Positions 15,912 to 23,260 of a stretch of 42,961 nt of DNA are shown here, in pieces. The stretch spans positions 1 to 42,961 of the forward strand of contig MIAY01000018.1 of the NCBI GenBank assembly GCA_001829315.1. The letters run 5' to 3'. The notes below the pieces were generated by a model. It made no database searches, had not been told where the DNA came from, and was given only the letters and a program-made list of their open reading frames with translations. This DNA is from Spirochaetes bacterium GWE1_32_154. Lineage in GTDB: Bacteria > Spirochaetota > GWE2-31-10. The translations under genes were made by a program, and so were the position numbers. How positions within the stretch are numbered: the stretch's first letter is position 1; each line of letters begins with the position of its first letter.

Positions 15912-15958
15912 CTATGACAACAGAAAATCAATTACATTAATCACCCTGATTCCCTTGT
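15912..15958 (-). pseudogene. C-terminal scrap of a DUF4143 ATPase (second copy)
   Basis: The minus strand reads KGIRVINVIDFLLS and stops at TAG. Bases 15919-15958 are identical over 40 bp to 17313-17352, the end of the larger DUF4143 remnant. Homology stops exactly where the ilvC-like remnant begins, which marks a rearrangement junction at about 15959. Confidence 0.6.
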
Positions 15959-15961
15959 ATT

Positions 15962-16134
15962 AAAGATTCCGGCGTTAAAGTTATCATCGGTGAAACACCT
16001 AAATTGGGCGGAAATGTCAACACAACATGGGAAAGAGCTAAAGAAGACGGTTTTGACGTGATGACAATCAGTTAGGCTCACATCAGATTGAGATCGTGGG
16101 TAAAAAGATCCTCGAGCTTTTCGAGAAAAAATAA
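15962..16134 (+). pseudogene. internally deleted ketol-acid reductoisomerase (ilvC-like) remnant
   Basis: The first 37 codons read KDSGVKVIIGE, PKLGGNVNTTWERAKEDGF and DVMTIS, like the NADPH-binding N-terminal domain of ketol-acid reductoisomerase (strand 2 followed by W.RA...GF.V). After a stop and a frame change, 18 codons read SHQIEIVGKKILELFEKK before TAA, which resembles the extreme C-terminus of class I IlvC. If so, about 240 codons between them are gone, with the join near 16070-16078. A strong terminator follows. The identification is by pattern and not proved. Confidence 0.45.
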
Positions 16135-16156
16135 GCTAAATTATTTGGATTTACAC

Positions 16157-16192
16157 TAAGCCCCTGCCGTAACGGCAGGGGCTTATTTATTG
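16157..16192 (+). terminator. strong rho-independent terminator
   Basis: A 14-bp perfect inverted repeat (16157-16170 with 16172-16185; core GCCCCTGCCG) is followed by TTTATT. It lies 22 bases after the ilvC-like remnant and probably served that gene. Confidence 0.85.
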
Positions 16193-16241
16193 TCATCTAT
16201 AAATAAGACAGCCATGAATAAAAAGTTTAATGGTCACAAAT

Positions 16242-16268
16242 AAAAGCTGCCTTAAACCGGTGGCTTTT
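16242..16268 (-). terminator. hairpin downstream of the minus-strand membrane protein gene
   Basis: AAAAGCTGCC (16242-16251) pairs with GGTGGCTTTT (16259-16268) with one mismatched pair. On the minus strand it ends in TTTT, 77 bases beyond the stop of the 16346-16918 gene. The rest of 16193-16345 holds nothing else recognisable. Confidence 0.4.
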
Positions 16269-16345
16269 AATATTAGCTGTGCGTCTTTTATTCCCCGATT
16301 TGCTCCAGCCGGAGACTTGAGGGATTTTGAGAGATAGAGTGTAGC

Positions 16346-16918
16346 TTAGTTTAATTTCTTTATTAATCCGGATTTTTTATTGTAGAAATAGTAACCCAGT
16401 CTGCCTCTCGCCAGATTGAATTGATAAGAGCTGTCTTTTTGTAATGCTTGATAAGTATCATCGTCTATTTCAAAAGATTTTTCTGTTCGGCTTTCATCCA
16501 CAAGTACAGTTACAAAATATCTGTTGTAACTACCGCTTCTGGTGGGTTCACTTTTTATCTTTTTACTTATTACAGTGACATCTTGTGACTTATAGTCATC
16601 GACCTTCAGGGTAGACGCAGCAGCAATATATCCTGTTGCAATCCAGGTCAAATATACACAAAAAACCAGCCATAGCAGAAAAAACGCTATTAACCGGGAC
16701 TTAGGCGTCATGTTTGAGGGGATTTGTCTTACTCTACTCAGATATAATGCACCTGCCAGAGAAATAATGCAGACAAGGGGAGTCACCCATTTCAAGCTGA
16801 TAACAATGGGCTTGCCTACCTGCTCCAGTATAAAATTACTGTAATAAAGAATGCCGAAGACAAGAGACGGGATTGCCACTACCAGGATAGTCAATAAGTA
16901 TAATCCAAAATTTTTCAT
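16346..16918 (-). CDS. membrane protein of unknown function, DUF3592-like
   Basis: A 190-residue protein with three hydrophobic segments at about residues 5-27, 40-60 and 77-100. A soluble C-terminal domain follows, with an alternating pattern (DVTVISKKIKSEPTRSGSYN, YFVTVLVDESRTEKSFEID, and the helix DDTYQAL). That layout resembles DUF3592-type membrane proteins, but I cannot confirm membership. An AAGG-type SD lies before the ATG. It stands alone between gene remnants. Confidence 0.65.
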   Translation of the reverse strand: MKNFGLYLLTILVVAIPSLVFGILYYSNFILEQVGKPIVISLKWVTPLVCIISLAGALYLSRVRQIPSNMTPKSRLIAFFLLWLVFCVYLTWIATGYIAAASTLKVDDYKSQDVTVISKKIKSEPTRSGSYNRYFVTVLVDESRTEKSFEIDDDTYQALQKDSSYQFNLARGRLGYYFYNKKSGLIKKLN

Positions 16919-17213
16919 AGTATAATACCTTATGTTTAATTCAAGCTAACGTCAAGAGTAATAATATAAAAAACAGGGACTGTCAAATCGACTAATGATA
17001 GAAAAAATTATAATTCCTGTCAACAAGAAAGCCACTTTAAAACGTGAAAATCACACAAAAAAACTCCCGGCGCTCAAGTAAAACCGATGAAGCAAAATAC
17101 ACCCCACTCATAAAACAAAAGTGACCTCTAAATCAGTTAAAATCGTAATTCACATATCAAAAAAAACAGTTCTCACCCGCCAAATATCAAAAAACAGAAA
17201 AAACAATACTAAT

Positions 17214-17325
17214 TCAACATTTTTCTACCTTAGGTGGTGCTCTATTCTTTTTCTCAAGACACGCAATAATTTTCGCTATTTCTGCCTTATACTGAATTAT
17301 TGCAATCACTTTAACAGAAAATCAA
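17214..17325 (-). pseudogene. coding-like fragment, possibly the end of a transposase
   Basis: In the 387-bp gap 16919-17305, the minus strand reads KVIAIIQYKAEIAKIIACLE then KKNRAPPKVEKC before TGA. The pattern VIAxI...I.KI...L....RAPP resembles the C-terminus of IS91-type transposases, but the match is short. It begins exactly where the DUF4143 remnant ends. The rest of the gap (16919-17213) shows no open frame of note. Confidence 0.28.
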
Positions 17326-17656
17326 TTACATTAATCACCCTGATTCCCTTGTTTTCAGAAGGTAAATCATTATCGAGAGTTATCAGAAATTTTGGATAAT
17401 GATCGTCAATTGAATCCAGTGCCGATAGTTCCCGAAATAGTGTATTCTCGTCTCTTACGGTTAGTGGGACCTGATAGTATTCTGTCTGATTTGCCTTCAT
17501 TGCCACAAAATCGACTTCTTTATCACCGGTTTTTCCGACAAAAACATCAAAATCACGACGAATAAGTTCAAGGTAGACAATATTCTCGAGTATATATCCC
17601 ATATCACCGGCTTTATTTCCCAGTAAATAATACCTGAGTCCGATATCGCATACATA
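17306..17656 (-). pseudogene. C-terminal remnant of an AAA_14/DUF4143 ATPase
   Basis: From an in-frame TAG at 17657-17659 the frame reads YVCDIGLRYYLLGNKAGD, then MGYILENIVYLELIRRDFD, VFVGKTGDKEVDFVAMK and the end GIRVINVIDFLLK. This is the C-terminal DUF4143 domain of the ATP-binding proteins that have an N-terminal AAA_14 domain. About 115 codons remain of a protein normally near 400 residues. The whole ATPase domain is missing and no start or SD is evident, although a Met at 17602 opens a 98-codon frame. Confidence 0.65.
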
Positions 17657-17762
17657 CTATTTATAATTGGTTTTCAGGTAGTTTTTACCCTTTATATCGT
17701 ATCTTTTTGCCTTGTATACAATAAATTATTGTTCTTAAACTTTCAAATACTTTTAGAAGAGT

Positions 17763-17779
17763 GTTTAAATTATTTAAAC
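17763..17779. promoter_or_regulatory. perfect 17-bp palindrome in the isochorismatase upstream region
   Basis: GTTTAAAT T ATTTAAAC is a perfect inverted repeat about 200 bp upstream of the isochorismatase-family gene. The 17660-17982 gap otherwise holds only A/T-rich DNA without an open frame. Operator function is a guess; A/T-rich palindromes occur by chance. Confidence 0.3.
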
Positions 17780-17982
17780 AAAAATAATATAGTTTTTTTT
17801 GCAGTCTCTATTGAAAGTAGTATAATCAAAAAATGCTTATAAGCCGAATAACAGTGCTTATCCACTCTTCAAAAAAGGTAGTAAAATCCTTATATTTACT
17901 CCATGACAGTTCAATGAATATTCAAAAATATTCCAAACCAGGATTAAGAATTGTCATACAAATTATATAAGGAGTTTAAGTT

Positions 17983-18678
17983 ATGACGAAGAAAATTATC
18001 TATTTATTGAGGCTCTTGCAAAAATTCAAGATACAAAGAGTATTTTTGCAAATGGCTTTATTGTCATCTCTTTTTATTGCATTAACAGGGTGTGAAAGTT
18101 TTCGTGATGAAATTGAGAACAATCGAGAAGAAGTGGTCATTGAGAGGAGTATTGACATGGATAAGTCTGCATTATTAGTAATTGACATTCAAAATGATTA
18201 TTTTAACGGAGGTAAATATGCTCTTGCCAATAGTGAAGAAGCAAGTGTTAAAGCGCAGGAGTTATTACAATTCTACAGAGAAAAAGGGCATACTATTGTT
18301 CATATAAAGCACATAAATAAAGGGCTTGTTGTTCCTTTTTTTGCAGAAAACAGTGACGGGGCAAAAATACATAAAAATGTGACACCTTTAGATGATGAAA
18401 AAGTCATCACTAAATATGTCGTTGACAGTTTTAGCGATACTGATCTGGATGATTTTTTGAAAAGTAAAAAGATAACAGATATGGTAGTTTGTGGAATGCA
18501 AACAAATGTGTGTGTGCAGACAGCATCATTGACCGGACAAAAAAAAGGTTATAATCTAAGTGTTGTTCATGATGCAGTAGCTGCTCGTACAGAGAAAATT
18601 CACTTAGATACACTTGAGATGCTTGGTAATAAAAATATTATGTTACGCACTGTCGCGGATATTGTAAAGACCCACTAA
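17983..18678 (+). CDS. cysteine hydrolase (isochorismatase/nicotinamidase family), lipoprotein form
   Basis: The 231-residue frame is an isochorismatase-like hydrolase behind a lipoprotein leader. The catalytic triad is visible: Asp in LLVIDIQNDYF, Lys in VITKYVV and Cys in VCGMQTNVCVQ. The leader is odd: MTKKIIYL, then about 15 residues encoded by a dispersed palindromic repeat (RLLQKFKIQRVFLQ), then MALLSSLFIALTGC with lipobox LTGC. GGAG precedes the ATG at 17983. A second start, ATG at 18157, has AGGAG 7 bases upstream and gives MDKSALLVIDIQNDYF, the usual start and length (173 residues) of a soluble family member. Both a lipoprotein and a cytoplasmic product are possible. Substrate unknown (nicotinamide, isochorismate or another amide). 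Confidence 0.85.
   Translation: MTKKIIYLLRLLQKFKIQRVFLQMALLSSLFIALTGCESFRDEIENNREEVVIERSIDMDKSALLVIDIQNDYFNGGKYALANSEEASVKAQELLQFYREKGHTIVHIKHINKGLVVPFFAENSDGAKIHKNVTPLDDEKVITKYVVDSFSDTDLDDFLKSKKITDMVVCGMQTNVCVQTASLTGQKKGYNLSVVHDAVAARTEKIHLDTLEMLGNKNIMLRTVADIVKTH
18009..18057. repeat. dispersed palindromic element, copy A (inside a CDS)
   Basis: GAGGCTCTTGCAAAAATTC ... GAGTATTTTTGCAAATGGC matches copies at 19687, 26037 and 35158 (same orientation as 19687, reverse of 35158). Here it is read in frame as part of the isochorismatase leader peptide. Confidence 0.75.
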
Positions 18679-18684
18679 TGTAAT

Positions 18685-18730
18685 AAAGGGCTCCTGTCGT
18701 AAATATCTTGCTTTTTACAGGAGCCTTTAG
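18685..18730 (+). terminator. terminator hairpin after the isochorismatase gene
   Basis: AAAGGGCTCCTGT (18685-18697) pairs with ACAGGAGCCTTT (18717-18728), with one bulged G. The loop is about 19 bases. It lies directly after the stop at 18676-18678. Confidence 0.7.
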
Positions 18731-18736
18731 TATACT
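18708..18736 (+). promoter_or_regulatory. promoter of the araC-type gene, leaderless geometry
   Basis: TTGCTT (18708-18713) lies in the loop of the upstream terminator. After a 17-bp spacer comes TATACT (18731-18736), 6 bases before the ATG at 18743. No SD is present. Confidence 0.5.
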
Positions 18737-18742
18737 GTTGTT

Positions 18743-19615
18743 ATGCATAGTAAATTTGAATATTTTGATAAAACATTAATGATTATATCTGACTCGGTTG
18801 ATGAAATTGTTAATAATAATTATCTAAAAATAGTTATTATAAAATCAGGATCAGGTATTATAAAGATAAATGGAATTGATACGGTTTTTACATCCCCTGA
18901 GCTGTTTTGTTTTAATGATGATGATAAAATTACTATTATTAAAAGTAAAGACTTAGATGTGTCTTCGTTATTATTTGATCCGTCAATAATTAATGAAAAC
19001 CTCACTTTAGATAATATAAAACAGGGTTTACATGAAACAACGGCAATAACAATGCTTGATGGCGATTCTTTGAGACCATTTATTATAAGAGATGATGCGT
19101 ATTGTGGAATGCTATCGCCTGGTCCTGCAGGTTTGACAAGATTAATGCAGTTGTCTGACGCTACCTTAAAATATGTTGATAATGTAAATGAGAGTTTTAG
19201 ACCATGCAGAATAAGATCGTACTTTTTGGAGATGATTTTTTTTATTGTCGAGATGTATTATAGGCGTGATCCAATAAAAATTGATGTAGAAATGATAAAT
19301 TATGATAATAATATATATGATGTCATATTGCATCTTGCTTCAAATTATCATACCAAAATTACAATTGATGATCTTGTAAAGATATTTAATACCAATAGAA
19401 ATACTCTACGGGAAAAATTTATAAAAGTGACGGGGGTACCTGTTATCACATATCTTATTAAATTGAGAGTAAGAATTGCATCAATCCTTCTTAAAGATAC
19501 AACATTAAATGTATCAGAAATAATGGAACATGTTGGGTTTGAGGATATTTCCCACTTTGGGAGAATTTTTAGGAAGTACGTGGGTGTATCTCCCTCTGCT
19601 TACAGAAAAGGGTAA
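18743..19615 (+). CDS. AraC family transcriptional regulator
   Basis: A 290-residue regulator. The N-terminal region (about residues 1-170) looks like a cupin-type sensor domain: short strands such as YLKIVIIKSGSGIIKINGID. The C-terminal 100 residues contain two HTH motifs, ITIDDLVKIFNTNRNTLREKF and NVSEIMEHVGFEDISHFGRI. They end with the signature FRKYVGVSPSAYRKG. It has no adjacent target operon; the gene on its left is the isochorismatase-family lipoprotein and on its right lie remnants. Effector unknown. Confidence 0.9.
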   Translation: MHSKFEYFDKTLMIISDSVDEIVNNNYLKIVIIKSGSGIIKINGIDTVFTSPELFCFNDDDKITIIKSKDLDVSSLLFDPSIINENLTLDNIKQGLHETTAITMLDGDSLRPFIIRDDAYCGMLSPGPAGLTRLMQLSDATLKYVDNVNESFRPCRIRSYFLEMIFFIVEMYYRRDPIKIDVEMINYDNNIYDVILHLASNYHTKITIDDLVKIFNTNRNTLREKFIKVTGVPVITYLIKLRVRIASILLKDTTLNVSEIMEHVGFEDISHFGRIFRKYVGVSPSAYRKG

Positions 19616-19686
19616 ATCAATATTCAAATAAATAAGGACTCTTGCAAAATTATGTTTCAATTTACTCTTTTATATTAAATTTAGTA

Positions 19687-19736
19687 GAGGATCTTGCAAA
19701 AAATCAAGATAAAAGGAGTATTTTTGCAAGAAGCTC
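19687..19736. repeat. dispersed palindromic element, copy B
   Basis: A 50-bp element beginning GAGGATCTTGCAAAAAATC and ending GTATTTTTGCAAGAAGCTC. A degenerate half copy (GGACTCTTGCAAAATTATG and a later TTTACTCTTTT) lies just upstream at about 19636-19670. The right end abuts the stop codon of the remnant at 19736-19953. Together these two items account for the 349-bp gap 19616-19964. Confidence 0.75.
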
Positions 19737-19953
19737 TAGAAATCATCATTTTCAAGCAATGTTAATGGTTGACCTTTATAAAAACCATTATAATTAAGCC
19801 TTGCCATCCCATAAGCCAATCCGGGAATATTCCATCCTGTACCTATATATAATCCGCTATTGACAGTAAAAAAAGCAATCGGCGTGAAAGAAAATTCCAT
19901 TCCTGTTTTTATTGTTACCGGTGTTATTTCTGTTACTATTGCATTTTTTCATG
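19736..19953 (-). pseudogene. C-terminal remnant of a probable outer-membrane protein
   Basis: The minus strand is open for about 70 codons and reads PVTIKTGMEFSFTPIAFFTV, then NSGLYIGTGWNIPGLAYGMA and NGFYKGQPLTLLENDDF before TAG. Alternating strands with many Gly and aromatics look like part of a beta-barrel or exported protein. There is no start codon with an SD and the 5' part is missing upstream of about 19953. The stop codon touches repeat copy B. Not identifiable further. Confidence 0.5.
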
Positions 19954-19964
19954 TAACAAATTCT

Positions 19965-20426
19965 TCACCCTCTCAATTTCTTCTTCATACAAACTGACTC
20001 CGGCATATTCTTATACACACCATAATTTGCAATAACTTCATAGCCGGATTTTCGATACAATGTCATTGCTTCCTTTAATATTTCACCGCTTTCAAGAATC
20101 ATATACAAAAAGCCCTGGTCTGAGGCCGTTTTTTCTAAATCTGAAAGTATTTGTTTAGATAAACCTTTTCCCCGATACTCTTTCCTGACAAACATCCTTT
20201 TTAATTCTGCACACTCATCATCATACTTCTTAAAACTTCCGCATGCAATCGGCAACTTACCATCATATATGAGAATTACATCATGAATATCATTGAGAAC
20301 ATTGTATTGATTATACTGTGAACGCTGTTTTTCACCGCCGACTATTTCATTGAGATTATCATCAAGCAAAATGCAGAGTTTTTTAAAATCTTCGTTTTTA
20401 CCGTTTGTATTTATTATATTGTACAT
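19965..20426 (-). CDS. GNAT family N-acetyltransferase
   Basis: A 153-residue acetyltransferase. The N-terminus (DFKKLCILLDDNLNEIVGGE, then QYNQYN) and the motif A loop VRKEYRGKGLSKQILSDLEK are typical, followed by MTLYRKSGYEVIANYGVYK. The longer frame starting at 20489 has no SD, whereas the ATG at 20424-20426 has the strong SD GGAGG five bases upstream, so I use the shorter form. Substrate unknown. It is an isolated gene, divergent from the amylase operon. Confidence 0.88.
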   Translation of the reverse strand: MYNIINTNGKNEDFKKLCILLDDNLNEIVGGEKQRSQYNQYNVLNDIHDVILIYDGKLPIACGSFKKYDDECAELKRMFVRKEYRGKGLSKQILSDLEKTASDQGFLYMILESGEILKEAMTLYRKSGYEVIANYGVYKNMPESVCMKKKLRG

Positions 20427-20621
20427 TTTTTCCTCCAGTAATAAAAGATCCAAAGTAACTGTTTGTATTTCATCGATCTTCCGGATCATAGATAATTGAT
20501 CGGAAAATATTTAAATAGTTTTAACGTAATTGACTCTATATCATAAAGTTATTTAGTAGTACTTTTTTGAAATACCGATTCTACAAAATATATAAATATT
20601 ACAAAATATACAACATTCTTC

Positions 20622-20649
20622 TTGTATTTATTTATTTATATGCTATCAT
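20622..20649 (+). promoter_or_regulatory. possible promoter of the amylase operon
   Basis: TTGTAT (20622-20627), 16-bp spacer, TATCAT (20644-20649), giving a leader of about 55 bases before the amylase ATG. The surrounding 20490-20709 is A/T-rich without a convincing gene. Confidence 0.35.
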
Positions 20650-20709
20650 TGTTATTAATGGGTTATTTAAGGGAAACAGTAACTCAAAACAAAAAAAAAG
20701 GGGTAAAAA

Positions 20710-22641
20710 ATGGAAAAAATGTCAATTCTATTTAAAAGTGCATGTATTATAATGTTTTTAGCATTTGTATCATGTACTCCTGCATCTACTTTTAGCGAAG
20801 GAGAAAGTAACGAAGTTACACAGGCAAGTGATATTGATTCACTTGGTAACGGGCCAAATAAAGCTGTGGGTAGCAGTGTTTATGACGGGTATGGTTCTCA
20901 AGTTATGCTACAAGGTTTTGGATGGTCAAGTGCAGACGGTGTTAATGGTACTAAATGGTATCAGATCATTTCAAATAATGCCGGTGCAATCAAAACAAGT
21001 TTTGATTGGGTCTGGTTTCCACCACCAAGTGATTCTGCAAGTAATGAAGGTTATTTACCAAGACAGTTAAATGTTCTTGACTCAAAATATGGAACTGAAG
21101 CACAATTAAAAGCAACAATAACAGCAATTTCTCCTACAAAAGCAATTGCAGATATCGTTGTAAACCACAGAGTCGGTATGACAAACTGGGCTGATTTCAC
21201 AAATCCTACATGGAACACTTCAAGTATAACAAATAATGATGAATATTTTTATGCGGGCAACCCCGGTGCAAGCGTTTCATTACGAGGTGCTGCCGACACG
21301 GGTTCAGGTTACGCTGCGGCAAGAGATATTGATCACACTAATTCAACAGTACAAAGTACTATAAAAACATGGATGAATTCACGATTAAAAGCAGCCGGCT
21401 TTGTTGGTTGGAGATATGACTATGTAAAAGGTTTTCACGGATGGCATGTTGGTGACTATAACAGTGCAACCGGTGCTCAACTGTCAGTTGGTGAGTTGTG
21501 GGAAGACGGTGCTCCACAAAATTCTATGGACGCATGGGTTAATGCAACCAATCATGATGGCGGAAAATCATTAATATTTGACTTTGCTACAAAGAATTTA
21601 CTTAATAATGCTATGGGATGGTTTAAAGACAGTGTTGAAAATGGTGTAGTTCAAAAAGAATATACATACTATAACAATTATCCTAATTTATCAATTCTTA
21701 AAAATGCGTATGGTGTTCCTGCCGGTTATATCGGTTGGAAACCTGAGAATTCAGTTACATTTGTTGATAACCATGATACAGGAAGTACTCAACAACATTG
21801 GGAATTACGAAATGATAAAGTAGAAATTGCCTATGTTTACTTATTAACTCACCCTGGTATGCCATGTGTTGCCTGGGATCACTTCTTTGACTGGGGAACT
21901 GCAATGCAAACCCATATTAAAGATTTAATTGCTATTAGAAAATCAAATGGTATCAACATGAAAAGTGTAGTTAATATTGTAAAAGCAGTTAGTAATGAAT
22001 ATGCTGCAATTATTGATGGAACTATTGCTATTAAAATCGGCCCCGGAATGACATACAATCCAGGTACAGGCTGGACAGTTATAAAATCAGGTACTGACTA
22101 CTGTATCTGGAAAAAAAGTACAACACCACCTCCAACAGGAATACGAACAGTAGTTTTTATGTTTAAAGAAACAGTTGTTGGTCAGGACATTTTTGTTAAA
22201 GGTGGACACGATGCCGCTTTAGTACCGTCTGTGTTCCCTTCAATGTCAGAACCGATTATTTACAACAATACAAAAAACGTAACAACTGCTGCAATTAAAG
22301 CTAATGATGCATCATTGGATTGGGGTTCTGAATCAGCTCTTGACTGGACATGCCCGATGGGAACTGCAGGACAACCATTATATTCTACATCAGGTTATGG
22401 ACAGGATCCTGAAAACACATTTGGTATGCATTGGTGGAAATTTGATGTAAATATGACCGGTGCCAAAGGTGATTGGTTTGAGTTTAAAGCATTTATGAGA
22501 CAAGGATCCACAGAATGGTGGGAAAGTGATCGTGCCCAGGCCGGTACTCCAAACATAACAATAAATCACTGGGGTAAAAAAGGTTATATGACGAAAACAA
22601 GATACAATGAAAACTGGGTTGAATTTGTAGCGTTACCGTGA
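20710..22641 (+). CDS. exported alpha-amylase lipoprotein (GH13) with C-terminal accessory domain
   Basis: A 643-residue starch-degrading enzyme. The signal peptide ends in lipobox AFVSC (Cys22), so it is anchored at the envelope. The GH13 barrel covers about residues 60-430, with DIVVNHR (region I), GWRYDYVKGF (nucleophile Asp237), GELWE (acid/base Glu262) and FVDNHDTGST (Asp356). The start QGFGWSS and the motif spellings resemble plant/Vibrio-type (GH13_6-like) amylases. After a short beta domain and the linker TTPPPTG (about residue 476), the last 165 residues form a Trp-rich region (VFVKGGHDAA-like strand, WWKFDVNM, EWWESD) that may bind starch. A GGGG-type SD precedes the ATG. The gene is followed after 26 bases by a small exported protein and then a terminator. 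Confidence 0.92.
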   Translation: MEKMSILFKSACIIMFLAFVSCTPASTFSEGESNEVTQASDIDSLGNGPNKAVGSSVYDGYGSQVMLQGFGWSSADGVNGTKWYQIISNNAGAIKTSFDWVWFPPPSDSASNEGYLPRQLNVLDSKYGTEAQLKATITAISPTKAIADIVVNHRVGMTNWADFTNPTWNTSSITNNDEYFYAGNPGASVSLRGAADTGSGYAAARDIDHTNSTVQSTIKTWMNSRLKAAGFVGWRYDYVKGFHGWHVGDYNSATGAQLSVGELWEDGAPQNSMDAWVNATNHDGGKSLIFDFATKNLLNNAMGWFKDSVENGVVQKEYTYYNNYPNLSILKNAYGVPAGYIGWKPENSVTFVDNHDTGSTQQHWELRNDKVEIAYVYLLTHPGMPCVAWDHFFDWGTAMQTHIKDLIAIRKSNGINMKSVVNIVKAVSNEYAAIIDGTIAIKIGPGMTYNPGTGWTVIKSGTDYCIWKKSTTPPPTGIRTVVFMFKETVVGQDIFVKGGHDAALVPSVFPSMSEPIIYNNTKNVTTAAIKANDASLDWGSESALDWTCPMGTAGQPLYSTSGYGQDPENTFGMHWWKFDVNMTGAKGDWFEFKAFMRQGSTEWWESDRAQAGTPNITINHWGKKGYMTKTRYNENWVEFVALP

Positions 22642-22667
22642 TTTATTAAATAAAAAGGAGAAACTCA

Positions 22668-23153
22668 ATGAAAAAAATTATAACGATGATGATATTAATG
22701 GCAGTTGGTGTAGCCTCATATTCACTTGTATTATTCGATGATGATTTTGACCAGTCAGGAACTAATCTTGCAGGATGGAAAAGATCGGCAACAACAAAAG
22801 TAGTTAAAAACACAGGTTCATATAAAAACGGACTTGCATCAATGAAACTTTCTTACAATGGTTCTGTAGAAACATATATCAATACATCAATGTTTAAAGA
22901 TATGGTTTTAACTTTCAAAATGGCTAAAACAAGTCTTGAAACAGGCGAAAAAGTTGTATGTCAATATAATACTAATGGTACATGGGTTACAGCAAAAACA
23001 TTATTAAATACTGCAACAAATGGTACATTGTACAGTTATACTGTAAATATTCCACTTTGTTCAATTTTAAAAATTCGTTTTGTTCTTAATGGAAATGCTA
23101 CTGCTGACTACGCCTACATTGATAATGTAAAATTAGTTGGTAATAGAAAATAA
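22668..23153 (+). CDS. small exported jelly-roll-like protein in the amylase operon
   Basis: A 161-residue protein with signal peptide MKKIITMMILMAVGVASYS. The mature part resembles a carbohydrate-binding beta-sandwich (galactose-binding-like): it opens FDDDFDQSGTNLAGWKRS and closes with ADYAYIDNVKLVGNRK, the usual last strand of such folds. No catalytic residues are evident. SD GGAG is strong. It lies 26 bases after the amylase and before the terminator, so it is co-transcribed and may help bind starch or its products. The family assignment is by pattern. Confidence 0.7.
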   Translation: MKKIITMMILMAVGVASYSLVLFDDDFDQSGTNLAGWKRSATTKVVKNTGSYKNGLASMKLSYNGSVETYINTSMFKDMVLTFKMAKTSLETGEKVVCQYNTNGTWVTAKTLLNTATNGTLYSYTVNIPLCSILKIRFVLNGNATADYAYIDNVKLVGNRK

Positions 23154-23174
23154 AATAGTTTTACACACTATGGA

Positions 23175-23205
23175 AAAAAAGCAGTCCTTTCGGGGCTGCT
23201 TTTTT
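23175..23205 (+). terminator. rho-independent terminator of the amylase operon
   Basis: AAAAAAGCAG (23175-23184) pairs with CTGCTTTTTT (23196-23205). A G/C-rich loop region separates the arms and the right arm supplies the T-run. Confidence 0.85.
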
Positions 23206-23225
23206 AATTAATATAAAAAAGGGAC

Positions 23226-23254
23226 TTGACTTTATATACCGATTGGTATATAAA
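23226..23254 (+). promoter_or_regulatory. promoter of the tetR-type gene, leaderless geometry
   Basis: TTGACT (23226-23231), 17-bp spacer, TATAAA (23249-23254), with ATG 6 bases later at 23261. The spacer holds the operator palindrome. Confidence 0.6.
23235..23250. promoter_or_regulatory. TetR operator 1 (TATACC-GATT-GGTATA)
   Basis: A palindrome with 6-bp arms lies in the promoter spacer of the tetR-type gene and touches the -10. It matches operator 2 at 23843-23858 in ATACCGA and GGTAT. Confidence 0.75.
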
Positions 23255-23260
23255 TAAACT

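Noticed and set aside
17121-17399. 92-codon plus-strand frame across the DUF4143 remnant
   Set aside because: It is antisense to the recognisable DUF4143 tail and low in complexity; no independent support.
20567-20752. 61-codon frame upstream of and overlapping the amylase start
   Set aside because: Composition is mostly Tyr/Ile/Lys from A/T-rich leader DNA, with no SD and no family pattern; it lies across the probable promoter and leader.
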